Source of the DNA: Lachnospiraceae bacterium
Lineage (GTDB): Bacteria > Bacillota > Clostridia > Lachnospirales > Lachnospiraceae
Reading direction: 5' to 3'
NCBI GenBank assembly: GCA_030524525.1
Contig: JAUNGI010000017.1
Span: 1-46,729 of the forward strand
Length of the DNA stretch: 46,729 nt
Under the pieces are notes generated by a model. It ran no database searches, was not told the DNA's origin, and saw nothing but the letters and a program-made list of their open reading frames with translations. The position numbers and the translations under genes are program-made. Position 1 is the stretch's first letter. Every line of letters begins with the position of its first letter. Positions 17,346 to 26,702 of this stretch are shown piece by piece.

Positions 17346-18232
17346 ATAAAGAAAGTGGCTGCTTCCGAAAGCGGCCATTTTCCGTCGTACGCCAGCAGCA
17401 GCCTGCGGGCAGCCAGCGTTTCGCGGATGGAGAGCTGACGCAGCTCGCCGGAATCGGCGGGAACGCAGTAGTCGGGAACGCAGGCAATGCCGAGGCCGAT
17501 CTTCGCCAAGTCCAAGAGCAGGTCGTTGCTGCTCAGCTCGATCGCCGGCGCGAGGTCGAGCGAATGCTTTTGGAACTGCTCGTGAAGAAAGGTGCTGGTG
17601 GCGGAACGCTTGCTCAGCATCAGAATGGGGTATTGGATCAGCTCCTTTAACGAAAGCTCCCTTGGCTCGTTTCCCGCGCCCGAAAAGAAGCAGTCCGGAA
17701 AAAAGGCGGGATTGCCCACAAAGGTGTCGTGAAAGGTGCGCAGCTCCTCCATCTGCATATTCGCGTTCAGCGCCGCGTTCGGCGAGTTGACCACGGCAAA
17801 ATCCGCCTGTCCCGCCTCCAGCAGCTCGGCGCAGCGCAGCGAGGTCCCGTTGATGATGCTGATATGGACCTGCGGGTACTGGCTGTGCAGCCGATAAAAA
17901 TACGGCACGAGAAAATAGCGGCAGATCGTGTCGCTGGCGGCGATCCGAAGCTGCATCCCGCCGTGGGCAGCATCTCTGGTGAGCTGATTCTCGCCCTGCG
18001 TGATGAGCTGGATCGCGGGCTCGATATGCTTCATCAGAAGCTCGCCCTCCGGCGTTAAGGCAACGCGTTTGGTGTTTCGGATAAAGAGAACCTGTCCCAG
18101 CCGTCGTTCCAGCAGCTTGATCGACTGACTGACCGCGGACTGGGAAATATAAAGCTCCGCCGCCGCCTCGGAAAAGCTCAGCGTTTTGGCGACATGGTAA
18201 AATACCTTATAAAGCTCATAGCTAACGTCCAT
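17321..18232 (-). CDS. LysR-family transcriptional regulator
   Basis: The 303-residue protein has an N-terminal winged helix (LYKVFYHVAKTLSFSEAAAELYISQSAVSQSIKLLE) and a LysR substrate-binding domain of about 210 residues (LRIAASDTICRYFLVPYFYRLHSQYPQVHI, then a second lobe at LYDLAKIGLGIACVPDY-like positions). It lies on the minus strand, downstream of and co-directional with the MraY-like gene, and convergent with the foldase. No divergent target gene is adjacent, so the regulon is unknown. Confidence 0.93.
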   Translation of the reverse strand: MDVSYELYKVFYHVAKTLSFSEAAAELYISQSAVSQSIKLLERRLGQVLFIRNTKRVALTPEGELLMKHIEPAIQLITQGENQLTRDAAHGGMQLRIAASDTICRYFLVPYFYRLHSQYPQVHISIINGTSLRCAELLEAGQADFAVVNSPNAALNANMQMEELRTFHDTFVGNPAFFPDCFFSGAGNEPRELSLKELIQYPILMLSKRSATSTFLHEQFQKHSLDLAPAIELSSNDLLLDLAKIGLGIACVPDYCVPADSGELRQLSIRETLAARRLLLAYDGKWPLSEAATFFIRLLRSRN

Positions 18233-18267
18233 AAAATTCCAACCTCAAAAAACTTTCTTGGTCTTTC

Positions 18268-19239
18268 CTAGTAAAAAAACAGAACATAGATCGTCAGAGC
18301 CGAAACGACGACCTGAACGATCGTAAAGCGGAAGACGGTCTGCGTATCGGACCAGCCGAGAACCTTGCGCGTATGATCGTGCAGGGGAGTGCGGAGCTTC
18401 GTCATCACGGGGCGGTGAAACAGCTTGATGAGCGTGATCTTCAAAAGTCCCAGCCCGCCGTCAAGGATAAAAACGAAGCAGAGCGGAAGGAACAAAAGCG
18501 GCGTTCCGCATTTCAGACACAGAAGCGCCAGCAGCAGTCCGATGGCGCGGGAACCCGCGTCTCCCATCAGCAGCTTGCTCGGAGAGGCGTTGAACCACAG
18601 ATAGCCCATCAGACTCAGAAGAAAGCTGACGATCATTGCGCCGTAAAGGGAATCCTCGGTCTGTCGGAAGACGAGGAAGAACGAAACCAGCGAAACGATG
18701 GCAATGGTGGTGCTGAGGCCGTCCACGCCGTCGGTGCAGTTTACCACGTTGATGGCGGCGAAGATCAGGATCACGGCAAGCGCCGCAAACAGGGCGGGGT
18801 GCAGCTCGATCACGCCCCCGTCGGGCAGCAGACGGAAGCTGCTTCCGTTAAAGTTCAGGTAAGTTCCGGTGCAGATCCCGGCAATGACGAAGTCCAGCAG
18901 CCCTTTTTTCAGCCGTCCCCAAGGATGGGCGCTGGCGTCGTCCAGATAGCCGCTCAGCATCGCGGCGGTCAGCATGACAAGGTATACGATCGCCTCCGCA
19001 TCCACCGGCAGCAGCAGGAGGGAGAGCAGAACAAATACAAGAATAAAAATGATGCCGGCGCCTCTGGGCTTTCCCTTGGATTTTTCCCCGTTGACCGCAA
19101 ATTCCCGGCCCACGTCCCGCGGCAGACGCTCTTTGAGAAGCGCCAGAAAGGAAATGGTACCCAGAAACGAAAGAATAAAGCAGGTGAGCAGCAAAAAACG
19201 GGAGTCGATGCCGTCGCCGAGAAGATATGTTATCATAAG
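18268..19239 (-). CDS. mraY: MraY-like polyprenyl-phosphate phospho-sugar transferase
   Basis: The 323-residue polytopic protein carries the MraY/WecA motifs in order: GKPRGAG, LSGYLDDA, NVVNCTDGVDGL, LMGDAGSRAIG and PLHDHTRKVLGWSDTQTVFRF. The last block matches the MraY signature (PLHHHFE..GW.E..V..RFW) more than the WecA family. It would attach phospho-MurNAc-pentapeptide to undecaprenyl phosphate (lipid I). It lies alone, far from any division/cell-wall cluster, divergent from purL. ATG 19239 follows GGAGGG; the 27 residues upstream in the frame are not needed. A second copy elsewhere, or a different sugar substrate, is possible. Confidence 0.75.
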   Translation of the reverse strand, partial: LMITYLLGDGIDSRFLLLTCFILSFLGTISFLALLKERLPRDVGREFAVNGEKSKGKPRGAGIIFILVFVLLSLLLLPVDAEAIVYLVMLTAAMLSGYLDDASAHPWGRLKKGLLDFVIAGICTGTYLNFNGSSFRLLPDGGVIELHPALFAALAVILIFAAINVVNCTDGVDGLSTTIAIVSLVSFFLVFRQTEDSLYGAMIVSFLLSLMGYLWFNASPSKLLMGDAGSRAIGLLLALLCLKCGTPLLFLPLCFVFILDGGLGLLKITLIKLFHRPVMTKLRTPLHDHTRKVLGWSDTQTVFRFTIVQVVVSALTIYVLFFY

Positions 19240-19424
19240 CCCTCCAGAAACATGTATTTTGGGGAAGCCGGACGCGGAGCAGGCGTCCCGATCTTCCTTC
19301 GTGAATTCCGAGTCTATCATACAATAACCTGATATATTTTACAACCGGCAACGGAAAAATAATCATAAGAGCCGCTTATAAATCGACAAATGTTTATTAA
19401 TTTTATTTATAAGAGGCGCTGTGT

Positions 19425-19430
19425 TATACT
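19425..19430 (+). promoter_or_regulatory. Probable -10 of purL with flanking inverted repeat
   Basis: TATACT lies 37 bases upstream of purL, with only a weak TTTATT -35. Upstream, CTTATAAAT (19375-19383) and ATTTATAAG (19405-19413) form an inverted repeat that covers the -35 region and could bind a repressor. I see no purine-riboswitch consensus. Confidence 0.45.
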
Positions 19431-19467
19431 ATGATCAGCAAAAGCCAAAACAGGAGGGGAAGCCTAT

Positions 19468-22400
19468 ATGAGTCAGGTAAGAAGAGTATATGTGGAAAAG
19501 AAGGCTCCGTACGCGGTTCGTGCAAAAGAGCTGCTGGAGGAGCTGAAAAGTTATCTCGGTCTTTCCGCGCTGACGGACGTGCGGGTGCTCGTGCGCTACG
19601 ACGTGGAAAACATCAGCGAGGAAACGTACCGCAAGGCGCTCGGCACGGTATTTTCCGAGCCGCCGGTGGACGAGCTGTACGAGGAGACCTTTGCGGTCAA
19701 GGAGGGCGACCGCGTATTTTCCGTGGAATATCTGCCGGGGCAGTTCGACCAGAGAGCCGATTCCGCCGAGCAGTGCGTCAAGCTTCTGAAGGAGTCGGAG
19801 GAGCCGGTCATCCGCACCGCCACGACCTACGTTCTGAGCGGGGAGCTGACGGAGGAGGAGTTTGCGGGAGTCCGCAGCTACTGCATCAACCCGGTCGATT
19901 CGAGAGAGACCGACGAGACGAAGCCCGAAACGCTGGTTGTAAACTTTGACGTGCCGGAGGACGTGAAGGTGTTCGACGGCTTTACCGAGCTGGGGGAGGA
20001 CGCGCTTCGGGAGCTGTACGGTTCGCTGAATCTGGCGATGACCTTCCGGGATTTTCGGTTTATCCAGACGTATTTTGCAGGCGAGGAAAAGCGCGATCCG
20101 ACGATGACCGAGATCCGCGTGCTCGACACCTACTGGTCGGATCACTGCCGCCATACGACGTTCCTGACGGAGCTGACGGACGTTTCCTTTGAGGACGGGG
20201 ATTACCGGGAGCCGATCGAGGGCGCGTTCAACGAATATCAGGCGGCGCGGACGATTTTTTACAAGGATCGCTCGGACAAGTACATCAGTCTGATGGACGT
20301 TGCGCTGCTTGCCATGAAGAAGCTGCGGAGCGAGGGAAAGCTTGAGGATATGGAGGTCTCGGACGAGATCAACGCCTGCTCCATCGTCGTGCCGGTCACG
20401 ATCGACAAGGGCGAGGAGGGCGAAGTGACCGAGGAATGGCTCGTATTTTTCAAGAACGAGACGCACAACCACCCCACCGAGATCGAACCGTTCGGCGGGG
20501 CTGCCACCTGTCTTGGCGGCGCGATCCGCGATCCGCTTTCCGGCAGGGGCTATGTATATCAGGCGATGCGCGTGACCGGCGCCGCCGATCCCACCGCTTC
20601 GCTTTCCGACACGCTTCCGGGCAAGCTGCCGCAGAGAAAGCTGACGACCGGCGCGGCAAAGGGCTACAGCTCCTACGGCAACCAGATCGGCCTTGCGACC
20701 GGACTTGTGGACGAGATCTATCATCCGAATTATGTCGCAAAGCGCATGGAGATCGGCGCGGTTATGGGCGCGGCTCCGCGCAGAAACGTTATCCGGGAAA
20801 ACAGCGACCCCGGCGATCTTATCATCCTGATGGGCGGACGCACCGGACGGGACGGCTGCGGCGGTGCCACCGGCTCCTCCAAGAAGCATACGACCGAATC
20901 CATTCACACCTGCGGAGCGGAGGTACAGAAGGGAAATGCGCCCACCGAGCGGAAGCTGCAGAGACTGTTCCGCCGCGAGGAGGTGGCGCACCGGATCAAG
21001 AAGTGCAACGACTTCGGCGCAGGCGGCGTTTCGGTGGCGATCGGCGAGCTGGCTCCGGGACTTCGCGTGCAGCTTGACAAGGTGCCGAAGAAATATGCCG
21101 GTCTGGACGGAACGGAGCTTGCGATCTCGGAATCGCAGGAGCGGATGGCGGTCGTTGTGGACCCGAAGGATGCGGACGCTATGCTGGCTTACGCCGAGGA
21201 GGAAAATCTGGAGGCGGTCGTGGTTGCCGAGGTGACCGAGGAGCCCCGTCTCGTGCTTGTTTGGAGAGGCAAGGAGATCGTGAACATCAGCCGCGCCTTT
21301 TTGGACACAAACGGCGCGCATCAAGAGACTACTGCTGTCGTAAAGATGCCGGAGGCAAAGGATTCTTACTTTAGAAACGCGCACTCCTACGAGGCGCACA
21401 GCGTTGCCAAGAAGGGCGGCTTTGCGGAAAACGGGACCGACGACGCGGCGGACAGAAAGGCGGCTTGGCTTTCGATGCTCTCCGATCTGAACGTCTGCTC
21501 CAAAAAGGGACTTGTGGAAATGTTCGACTCGTCCATCGGAGCCGCAACGGTGACCATGCCTTACGGCGGAACCTATCAGATGACGCCGACGCAGACGATG
21601 ATCGCAAAGCTTCCGGTGCTTGACGGACAGTGCGATACGGTCACGATGATGAGCTACGGCTACGACCCGTATCTGTCCTCTTGGAGCCCGTTCCACGGTT
21701 CCTCCTACGCGGTGATGTCGTCCGTTGCCAAGATCGTAGCGGCAGGCGGAGATTACCACAAGATCCGGTTTACGTTTCAGGAGTATTTCCGGCGGCTCGG
21801 AACCGATCCGAAGCGCTGGGGCGAACCGCTGGCGGCGCTGCTCGGCGCATATCATGCGCAGGTAAAGCTGGGGCTGCCGTCCATCGGCGGTAAGGACAGC
21901 ATGTCCGGCTCGTTCGACGATATCGACGTACCGCCGACGCTCGTTTCCTTCGCCGTGGACGTAGCGAAGCTTTCGGACGTTGTGACCAACGAATTCAAGA
22001 AGGCGGGAAGCCGTCTCGTGCTGTTTGAGATGGAGCGGGATGCGTACGAGCTTCCGAATTACGAACAGGCAATGAAGCTGTACGACCAGATCCACGAGCT
22101 TTCCAAGAAGGGCGCGTTCCTTTCGATGTATGCGCTCGGCGCAAAGGGTCTTGCCGAAGCGTTCAGCAAGATGGCGTTCGGCAACCGTCTGGGCGTAAAG
22201 CTCTGCGGAAAGGTGACGAGAGAAGAAGCGTTCGCTCCGGCATACGGCAGCATTTTGGCGGAGATCGAGGAGGACAAGCTTGCACTGCTGGACGAGGCGG
22301 GCGTCGCTTACCGCAAGGTCGGACGCGTGAACGATTCCGGTACGATCACATGGGGAAGAAAGCCCTGCCATGAGGCGGGCGCCGACGAGGGCGTAATGAC

Positions 22401-23352
22401 GATCTCCATGGACGAGGCGCTTGCCGCCTATACGGGGACGCTGGAAAGCGTTTTCCCGACCCGTTCCTCGGTGGCGGAGGAGATCGAGGCGAAGGAGGTT
22501 CCGACGCGGAACTACGACGCAAAAACCGTATATGCGGCGAAGAACCGGGTCGCAAAGCCGAGGGTCTTCATTCCGGTATTCCCCGGAACGAACTGCGAAT
22601 ACGACACAAAGCTGGCGTTTGAACGCGCGGGCGCAGAGGTCAATACGGTGGTTTTCCGCAATATGACCGAGCAGAATATCAAGGATTCCGTGGAAGCGTT
22701 TGAGAAGGCGATCCGCGAGGCGCAGATCCTGATGTTCCCCGGCGGCTTCTCCGCAGGCGACGAGCCGGACGGCTCCGGTAAGTTCATTGCGACGGCGTTC
22801 CGCAATCCCCGGATCAGCGACGCGGTCAATGCGCTGCTGCATGAGCGGGACGGTCTTGCGCTTGGTATCTGCAACGGCTTCCAAGCGCTGATCAAGCTGG
22901 GACTTCTGCCCTACGGCGAGGTTACGCCGCAGAAGGCGGACAGCCCGACGCTGACGATGAACAACATCGGACGGCACGTCAGCAAGTCGGTCTACACGAA
23001 GGTCGTGACCAACAAGAGCCCGTGGCTTCAGAAGGCGACGCTCGGCGGCGTCTACGCGATCCCGGCTTCTCACGGAGAGGGACGCTTTGTGGCAAACGAC
23101 GAGTGGCTGAAAAAGCTCTATGAGAACGGACAGATCGCAACGCAGTATGTGGACGCAGAGGGCAATCCGACGATGAACGAGGATTTCAACCCGAACGGCT
23201 CGTTCTGGGCGATCGAGGGCATCACCTCCCCGGACGGACGCGTGCTTGGAAAGATGGCGCACTCCGAACGGCGCGGAACCGGCGTTGCCGTGAACATTAC
23301 CGGCGACCAGAACCAGCTGATCTTTGAGAGCGGCGTGGCGTATTTCAAGTAA
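19468..23352 (+). CDS. purL: Phosphoribosylformylglycinamidine synthase, single chain
   Basis: The 1294-residue enzyme converts FGAR to FGAM using glutamine and ATP. Seen in order: an N-terminal domain, the FGAM synthase core with DTYWSDHCRHTTF, NETHNHPTEIEPFGGAATCLGG, GGRTGRDGCGGATGSS and SIGGKDSMSG, and a fused C-terminal glutaminase with FPGTNCEYDT, the nucleophile Cys in LGICNGFQ and His in SHGEGRF. This is the long clostridial single-chain form; separate purS and purQ genes are not needed. AGGAGG precedes ATG 19468. A long antisense ORF on the minus strand is a codon-bias shadow. It is divergent from the mraY-like gene and followed by a terminator. Confidence 0.96.
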   Translation: MSQVRRVYVEKKAPYAVRAKELLEELKSYLGLSALTDVRVLVRYDVENISEETYRKALGTVFSEPPVDELYEETFAVKEGDRVFSVEYLPGQFDQRADSAEQCVKLLKESEEPVIRTATTYVLSGELTEEEFAGVRSYCINPVDSRETDETKPETLVVNFDVPEDVKVFDGFTELGEDALRELYGSLNLAMTFRDFRFIQTYFAGEEKRDPTMTEIRVLDTYWSDHCRHTTFLTELTDVSFEDGDYREPIEGAFNEYQAARTIFYKDRSDKYISLMDVALLAMKKLRSEGKLEDMEVSDEINACSIVVPVTIDKGEEGEVTEEWLVFFKNETHNHPTEIEPFGGAATCLGGAIRDPLSGRGYVYQAMRVTGAADPTASLSDTLPGKLPQRKLTTGAAKGYSSYGNQIGLATGLVDEIYHPNYVAKRMEIGAVMGAAPRRNVIRENSDPGDLIILMGGRTGRDGCGGATGSSKKHTTESIHTCGAEVQKGNAPTERKLQRLFRREEVAHRIKKCNDFGAGGVSVAIGELAPGLRVQLDKVPKKYAGLDGTELAISESQERMAVVVDPKDADAMLAYAEEENLEAVVVAEVTEEPRLVLVWRGKEIVNISRAFLDTNGAHQETTAVVKMPEAKDSYFRNAHSYEAHSVAKKGGFAENGTDDAADRKAAWLSMLSDLNVCSKKGLVEMFDSSIGAATVTMPYGGTYQMTPTQTMIAKLPVLDGQCDTVTMMSYGYDPYLSSWSPFHGSSYAVMSSVAKIVAAGGDYHKIRFTFQEYFRRLGTDPKRWGEPLAALLGAYHAQVKLGLPSIGGKDSMSGSFDDIDVPPTLVSFAVDVAKLSDVVTNEFKKAGSRLVLFEMERDAYELPNYEQAMKLYDQIHELSKKGAFLSMYALGAKGLAEAFSKMAFGNRLGVKLCGKVTREEAFAPAYGSILAEIEEDKLALLDEAGVAYRKVGRVNDSGTITWGRKPCHEAGADEGVMTISMDEALAAYTGTLESVFPTRSSVAEEIEAKEVPTRNYDAKTVYAAKNRVAKPRVFIPVFPGTNCEYDTKLAFERAGAEVNTVVFRNMTEQNIKDSVEAFEKAIREAQILMFPGGFSAGDEPDGSGKFIATAFRNPRISDAVNALLHERDGLALGICNGFQALIKLGLLPYGEVTPQKADSPTLTMNNIGRHVSKSVYTKVVTNKSPWLQKATLGGVYAIPASHGEGRFVANDEWLKKLYENGQIATQYVDAEGNPTMNEDFNPNGSFWAIEGITSPDGRVLGKMAHSERRGTGVAVNITGDQNQLIFESGVAYFK

Positions 23353-23373
23353 TTTTTTAGAAAGAAATGCAAC

Positions 23374-23411
23374 AGGCTTCCCGGCGGCAGAGCTGCGGGA
23401 AGCCTGTTTTT
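23374..23411 (+). terminator. Rho-independent terminator of purL
   Basis: AGGCTTCCCG (23374-23383) pairs perfectly with CGGGAAGCCT (23396-23405) and is followed by GTTTTT. The palindromic ATAGGAAA element starts within ten bases of it. Confidence 0.88.
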
Positions 23412-23416
23412 GCTCT

Positions 23417-23440
23417 TATAGGAAATGGAGTTTCCTTATA
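23417..23440. repeat. ATAGGAAA palindrome, copy 1
   Basis: TATAGGAAA, a TGGAG loop, and TTTCCTTATA form a hairpin with one bulge directly behind the purL terminator, then an A run. A similar and larger palindrome sits at 37020-37060, also behind a terminator, and the half motif TATAGGAAA follows the terminator at 33363. Confidence 0.55.
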
Positions 23441-23485
23441 GAAAAAAAACATTCCGCATGGATTTCTCCGGCGGGGAAAGAATAA

Positions 23486-23532
23486 GCTCCAAAGGCGTTT
23501 TCGAGTTTCGAGCGAACGCCGCGGAAAGGAGC
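23486..23532 (+). promoter_or_regulatory. Leader hairpin covering the ribosome binding site
   Basis: GCTCC at 23486-23490 pairs with GGAGC at 23528-23532, which is the ribosome binding site of the gene at 23538. Inside, GGCGTT (23494-23499) pairs with AACGCC (23515-23520). The combined structure would occlude initiation. It uses the same GCTCC/GGAG logic as the repeat family but is not otherwise similar. Confidence 0.45.
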
Positions 23533-23537
23533 GTTTT

Positions 23538-25484
23538 ATGTATAACCGCCTCAAAAATCAGAGCAGCCCCTATCTTTTGCAGCATGCGTCCAACCCCGTG
23601 GACTGGTACCCGTGGGGGGACGAGGCGTTTGAGCGGGCGCGCCTGGAGGACAAGCCCGTCTTTGTAAGCATCGGCTACAGCACCTGTCACTGGTGCCATG
23701 TCATGGCACACGAGAGCTTTGAAGATCCGGAGATCGCGGACATTCTCAACCGGTATTTTATCTCGGTCAAGGTGGATCGGGAGGAACGGCCGGACGTTGA
23801 CAGCGTGTATATGGAGGTCTGTCAGGCGTTTACCGGAAGCGGCGGCTGGCCGCTGAGCGTCTTTCTGACCGCCGAGCAGAAGCCTTTTTTCGCGGGAACG
23901 TATTTCCCGCCGGTTTCGCGTTACGGGATGGCGGGCTTTCGGGAGCTGCTGCTGGGAATTGCGGAGGCGTGGAGACAGCGGCGGGAAGCGCTGCTGGAAT
24001 CGGCGGAACGGCAGCTTGCTTCGCTGCTGCATCCCGAACCGGCTTCCGACAAGGAGATCGACCAAGGGCTGCCGAAGCTTGCGGCGGAGCAGCTCTCGCA
24101 AAGCTTTGACTGCGAATACGGCGGCTTTGGGCGCGAACCCAAGTTTCCCATGCCGCACAATCTGCTGTTTTTGACATTGTACTCGCTGCTGCACGACGAC
24201 GGCGCCGCATTTTCGCAGGTGAAACAGACGTTGGAGGCGATGCGGCGCGGGGGAATTTTCGATCAGCTTGGCGGCGGCTTTTCGCGCTATTCCACGGATC
24301 GCTATTTTCTCGTTCCCCATTTTGAAAAAATGCTTTACGACAACGCGCTGCTGATCGTCGCGTACTGCGCCGCGTACCGTCTTTCCGGCGAGGCTTGGCT
24401 TCTGGATACGGCGGAGCGGACGGCGGAATACGTTTTCCGCGAGATGACGGGGCGGGAGGGGGAATTCTTCTCCGCACAGGACGCGGACAGCGAGGGCGAG
24501 GAGGGCAAATTCTACGTCTGGAGCCGCGAGGAGATCTGCGGGCTCCTCGGAAGGGAACGGGGCGAACGCTTCTGTGCGTATTTCGGCGTGACAAAGGAAG
24601 GGAACTTTGAGGGAAGGAACATCCTTCATCTGCGGAACGGAAGGCCCGTCGCCGGGGAATGGGGAGCGGAGCGGAAGGCGCTGCTTGCGTATCGGACTTC
24701 GCGGGCAAAGCTGCATTTGGACGATAAGGTTCTGACCTCATGGAACGCGCTGATGATCTGCGCCATGACCGTTCTGTATAGAACTACAGGAGTAGAATCA
24801 TATCTGAACGCGGCAAGGCGGGCGGAGACCTTTCTCCGGGAACGGCTTTCGGACGGGGCGATCCTTTATGTGAGCCGACGTGGGGACACCCGCTCGGTCA
24901 AGGGCTTTCTGGACGAATATGCCAATACCGCCTTGGCTTGCCTCTGCCTGTACGGGGCGACGGGGGAGCAGCCGTATCTGGAGCGGGCGGAACGCTGCTG
25001 CGCGGAGGCGGAGCGGCAGTTTGCGGACGAAGGCAGCGGCGGCTATTTCCTCTGCGGCAGGGAAAACGACCGACTGGTAAAGCGGCCGAAGGAGACCTAC
25101 GACGGCGCGATCCCAAGCGGGAATTCCGTTATGGCGCTCTGCCTCGTGCGGCTTGCCCAGCTTACGGAAAACGAGAAATACCGGCAGGCGGCGGAGCGGC
25201 AGCTTGCGTTTCTTTCTTCGCAGGCGAAAAGCTATCCGGCGGCGCACTGCGTATTTTTGATCGCGGAGCTGCTCCATTTGGAACCGCCGCAGAAAATCAC
25301 GGCGGTTCTCTCCGGCGCGGATCGGAAGGAGGAGCTCCTTCCGCTGCTGCCCCTGCTGGCGGACGTTGAAATTCTGGAAGCGCCTGCGGGAGCGTATCGG
25401 CTGCTCAACGGAAGAACGACGTATTACGTCTGTCGGGGGCGGCGCTGTCTTCCGCCCACCAACGAGAAACCTTTTGCAAAATAG
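23538..25484 (+). CDS. Thioredoxin-domain protein, YyaL/DUF255 (SSP411) family
   Basis: The 648-residue protein starts with the family hallmark [20 protein letters not shown], followed by the thioredoxin-like motif [14 protein letters not shown] (CxxC, residues about 51-54) and [14 protein letters not shown]. The remaining 450 residues form the six-hairpin-like alpha/alpha barrel with [25 protein letters not shown] and [11 protein letters not shown]. No signal peptide is present, so it is cytoplasmic. The biochemical role is not established. A structured leader encloses its RBS. It is followed 32 bases later by an unknown small gene. Confidence 0.92.
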   Translation: MYNRLKNQSSPYLLQHASNPVDWYPWGDEAFERARLEDKPVFVSIGYSTCHWCHVMAHESFEDPEIADILNRYFISVKVDREERPDVDSVYMEVCQAFTGSGGWPLSVFLTAEQKPFFAGTYFPPVSRYGMAGFRELLLGIAEAWRQRREALLESAERQLASLLHPEPASDKEIDQGLPKLAAEQLSQSFDCEYGGFGREPKFPMPHNLLFLTLYSLLHDDGAAFSQVKQTLEAMRRGGIFDQLGGGFSRYSTDRYFLVPHFEKMLYDNALLIVAYCAAYRLSGEAWLLDTAERTAEYVFREMTGREGEFFSAQDADSEGEEGKFYVWSREEICGLLGRERGERFCAYFGVTKEGNFEGRNILHLRNGRPVAGEWGAERKALLAYRTSRAKLHLDDKVLTSWNALMICAMTVLYRTTGVESYLNAARRAETFLRERLSDGAILYVSRRGDTRSVKGFLDEYANTALACLCLYGATGEQPYLERAERCCAEAERQFADEGSGGYFLCGRENDRLVKRPKETYDGAIPSGNSVMALCLVRLAQLTENEKYRQAAERQLAFLSSQAKSYPAAHCVFLIAELLHLEPPQKITAVLSGADRKEELLPLLPLLADVEILEAPAGAYRLLNGRTTYYVCRGRRCLPPTNEKPFAK

Positions 25485-25516
25485 GAGCATATCCTAAAAG
25501 AAAAAGGAACTTTATT

Positions 25517-25999
25517 ATGGAAAATTCGTCTTATTCGGATTGGGTGCCGGTAACCGGCATGAGCCTGAGCATCTCCGGGGAAGGGGACTGCTGCAGCCAG
25601 ACGATGACGCTTCGAACCGGAAACGGGATCGTAAACTTTACCGTGGAGCCGACGACGCAGGTCATTGAAAGCCGGCAGCTCCGGCCGGGCATGCGGGTCG
25701 CGGCGTTTTACGACAGCCGGCTGCCCGTGCCGCTGATCTTCCCGCCCCGGTACCGGGCGCAGCTCATAACGCTGCTTGGCAGAAACGAGCAGGTGGTGAT
25801 CGGGACCTTCGACGAGAACCTGCTTGCGGAGGACCGCTCTTTGCAGCTCAACGTGGCGCGGGGCACGGTGGTGAAAACGGTGAACGGACAGAACTTTCCG
25901 TGCGGTCTTGCAAACCGGACGCTGCTCGTTTATTATTCGGCGACGACAAGAAGCATTCCGCCGCAAACAACGCCGAGAAAGCTTGTCGTGCTGTGCTGA
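25517..25999 (+). CDS. Unrecognised 160-residue protein
   Basis: I do not recognise this family. The protein is soluble, beta-rich and Gly/Thr/Val-rich, with the segments VTGMSLSISGEGDCCSQTMTL, RPGMRVAAFYDSRLPVP and FDENLLAEDRSLQLNV. The spacing suggests an OB- or barrel-like fold (inference from alternation only). An AAGGAAC site precedes ATG 25517. It lies between the YyaL gene and the folate operon, has its own normal codon use and ends just before the folE promoter. Probably a genuine gene, because its frame is open and its length fits the intergenic space exactly. Confidence 0.6.
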   Translation: MENSSYSDWVPVTGMSLSISGEGDCCSQTMTLRTGNGIVNFTVEPTTQVIESRQLRPGMRVAAFYDSRLPVPLIFPPRYRAQLITLLGRNEQVVIGTFDENLLAEDRSLQLNVARGTVVKTVNGQNFPCGLANRTLLVYYSATTRSIPPQTTPRKLVVLC

Positions 26000-26015
26000 A
26001 AAAGTCGGAAATCGG

Positions 26016-26044
26016 TTGAACTGCCGGAAAAATCATAGTATAAT
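26016..26044 (+). promoter_or_regulatory. Promoter of the folate operon
   Basis: TTGAAC at 26016-26021 and TATAAT at 26039-26044 are 17 bases apart. The leader to folE is about 40 bases and shows no recognisable THF riboswitch. Confidence 0.75.
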
Positions 26045-26091
26045 TGTGCCCGGATAAATCCTGAAAGACGGCGAAGGAGGTATGCGGCATA

Positions 26092-26646
26092 ATGGATCAT
26101 GAAAAGATCAAACAGGGCGTTCGGCTGATGCTGGAAGGGATCGGCGAGGACGTTCGGCGGGAAGGCCTTCTGGAAACGCCGGAGCGCATTGCGCGCATGT
26201 GCGAGGAGATTTTCGGGGGGCTTTCCGAGGACGCGGGGGTTCATCTGAATAAACAATTTCGGGTATCCGACAACAATATGATAGTCGAAAAGGACATTCC
26301 CTTTTATTCGGTCTGCGAGCACCATTTGCTGCCCTTTTACGGCAGCGCCCATGTGGCGTATATTCCGAACGGCAGCGTGGCGGGGTTGAGCAAGCTGGCA
26401 CGCACCGTCGAGGTGTTCGCAAAAAGACCACAGATACAGGAGAATCTGACCATTCAGATCGCGGACGCGCTGGAAACGTATTTGAAGCCCAAGGGCGTTA
26501 TGGTGATGCTGGAAGCGGAGCATATGTGCATGACCATGCGGGGCGTGCGGAAGCCGGGGAGCAGGACCGTAACGACGGTGACGCGGGGCGTGTTTGCAGA
26601 GGACGCCGCCCTGCAGCAGAGCTTCTGGCAGGCGGTAAACCGCTAG
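26092..26646 (+). CDS. folE: GTP cyclohydrolase I
   Basis: The 184-residue enzyme makes dihydroneopterin triphosphate from GTP. Zinc ligands are visible: Cys75 and His78 in [10 protein letters not shown], and Cys146 in [23 protein letters not shown] and [20 protein letters not shown] are family blocks. The AGGAGG site lies 11 bases from the ATG. This is the first gene of the operon folE-HD-folP-folBK, which makes dihydropteroate; the reduced folates serve purH and purine synthesis elsewhere in the window. Confidence 0.96.
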   Translation: MDHEKIKQGVRLMLEGIGEDVRREGLLETPERIARMCEEIFGGLSEDAGVHLNKQFRVSDNNMIVEKDIPFYSVCEHHLLPFYGSAHVAYIPNGSVAGLSKLARTVEVFAKRPQIQENLTIQIADALETYLKPKGVMVMLEAEHMCMTMRGVRKPGSRTVTTVTRGVFAEDAALQQSFWQAVNR

Positions 26647-26672
26647 CGAGGCGTCGGGAGGCAGCGGAGAAA

Positions 26673-26702
26673 GAGCGCAGGGCAATGGAGCGCAGGGCAA
26701 TG
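26673..26702 (+). repeat. Perfect 15-bp tandem duplication across a start site
   Basis: GAGCGCAGGGCAATG occurs twice in a row (26673-26687 and 26688-26702). Each unit holds an AGGG ribosome-binding-like motif and an in-frame ATG, so the HD gene has two equivalent starts five codons apart. Confidence 0.85.

Noticed and set aside
19331-19467. A purine riboswitch before purL
   Set aside because: The conserved three-way-junction core could not be found; only an AT-rich inverted repeat is present.
19435-23262. A 1275-codon open frame on the minus strand opposite purL
   Set aside because: It is the shadow of GC-rich codon use in purL; it is rich in Arg, His and Leu, has no domain and no ribosome binding site.
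26045-26091. A THF riboswitch before folE
   Set aside because: The leader is only about 40 bases and does not show the conserved core.
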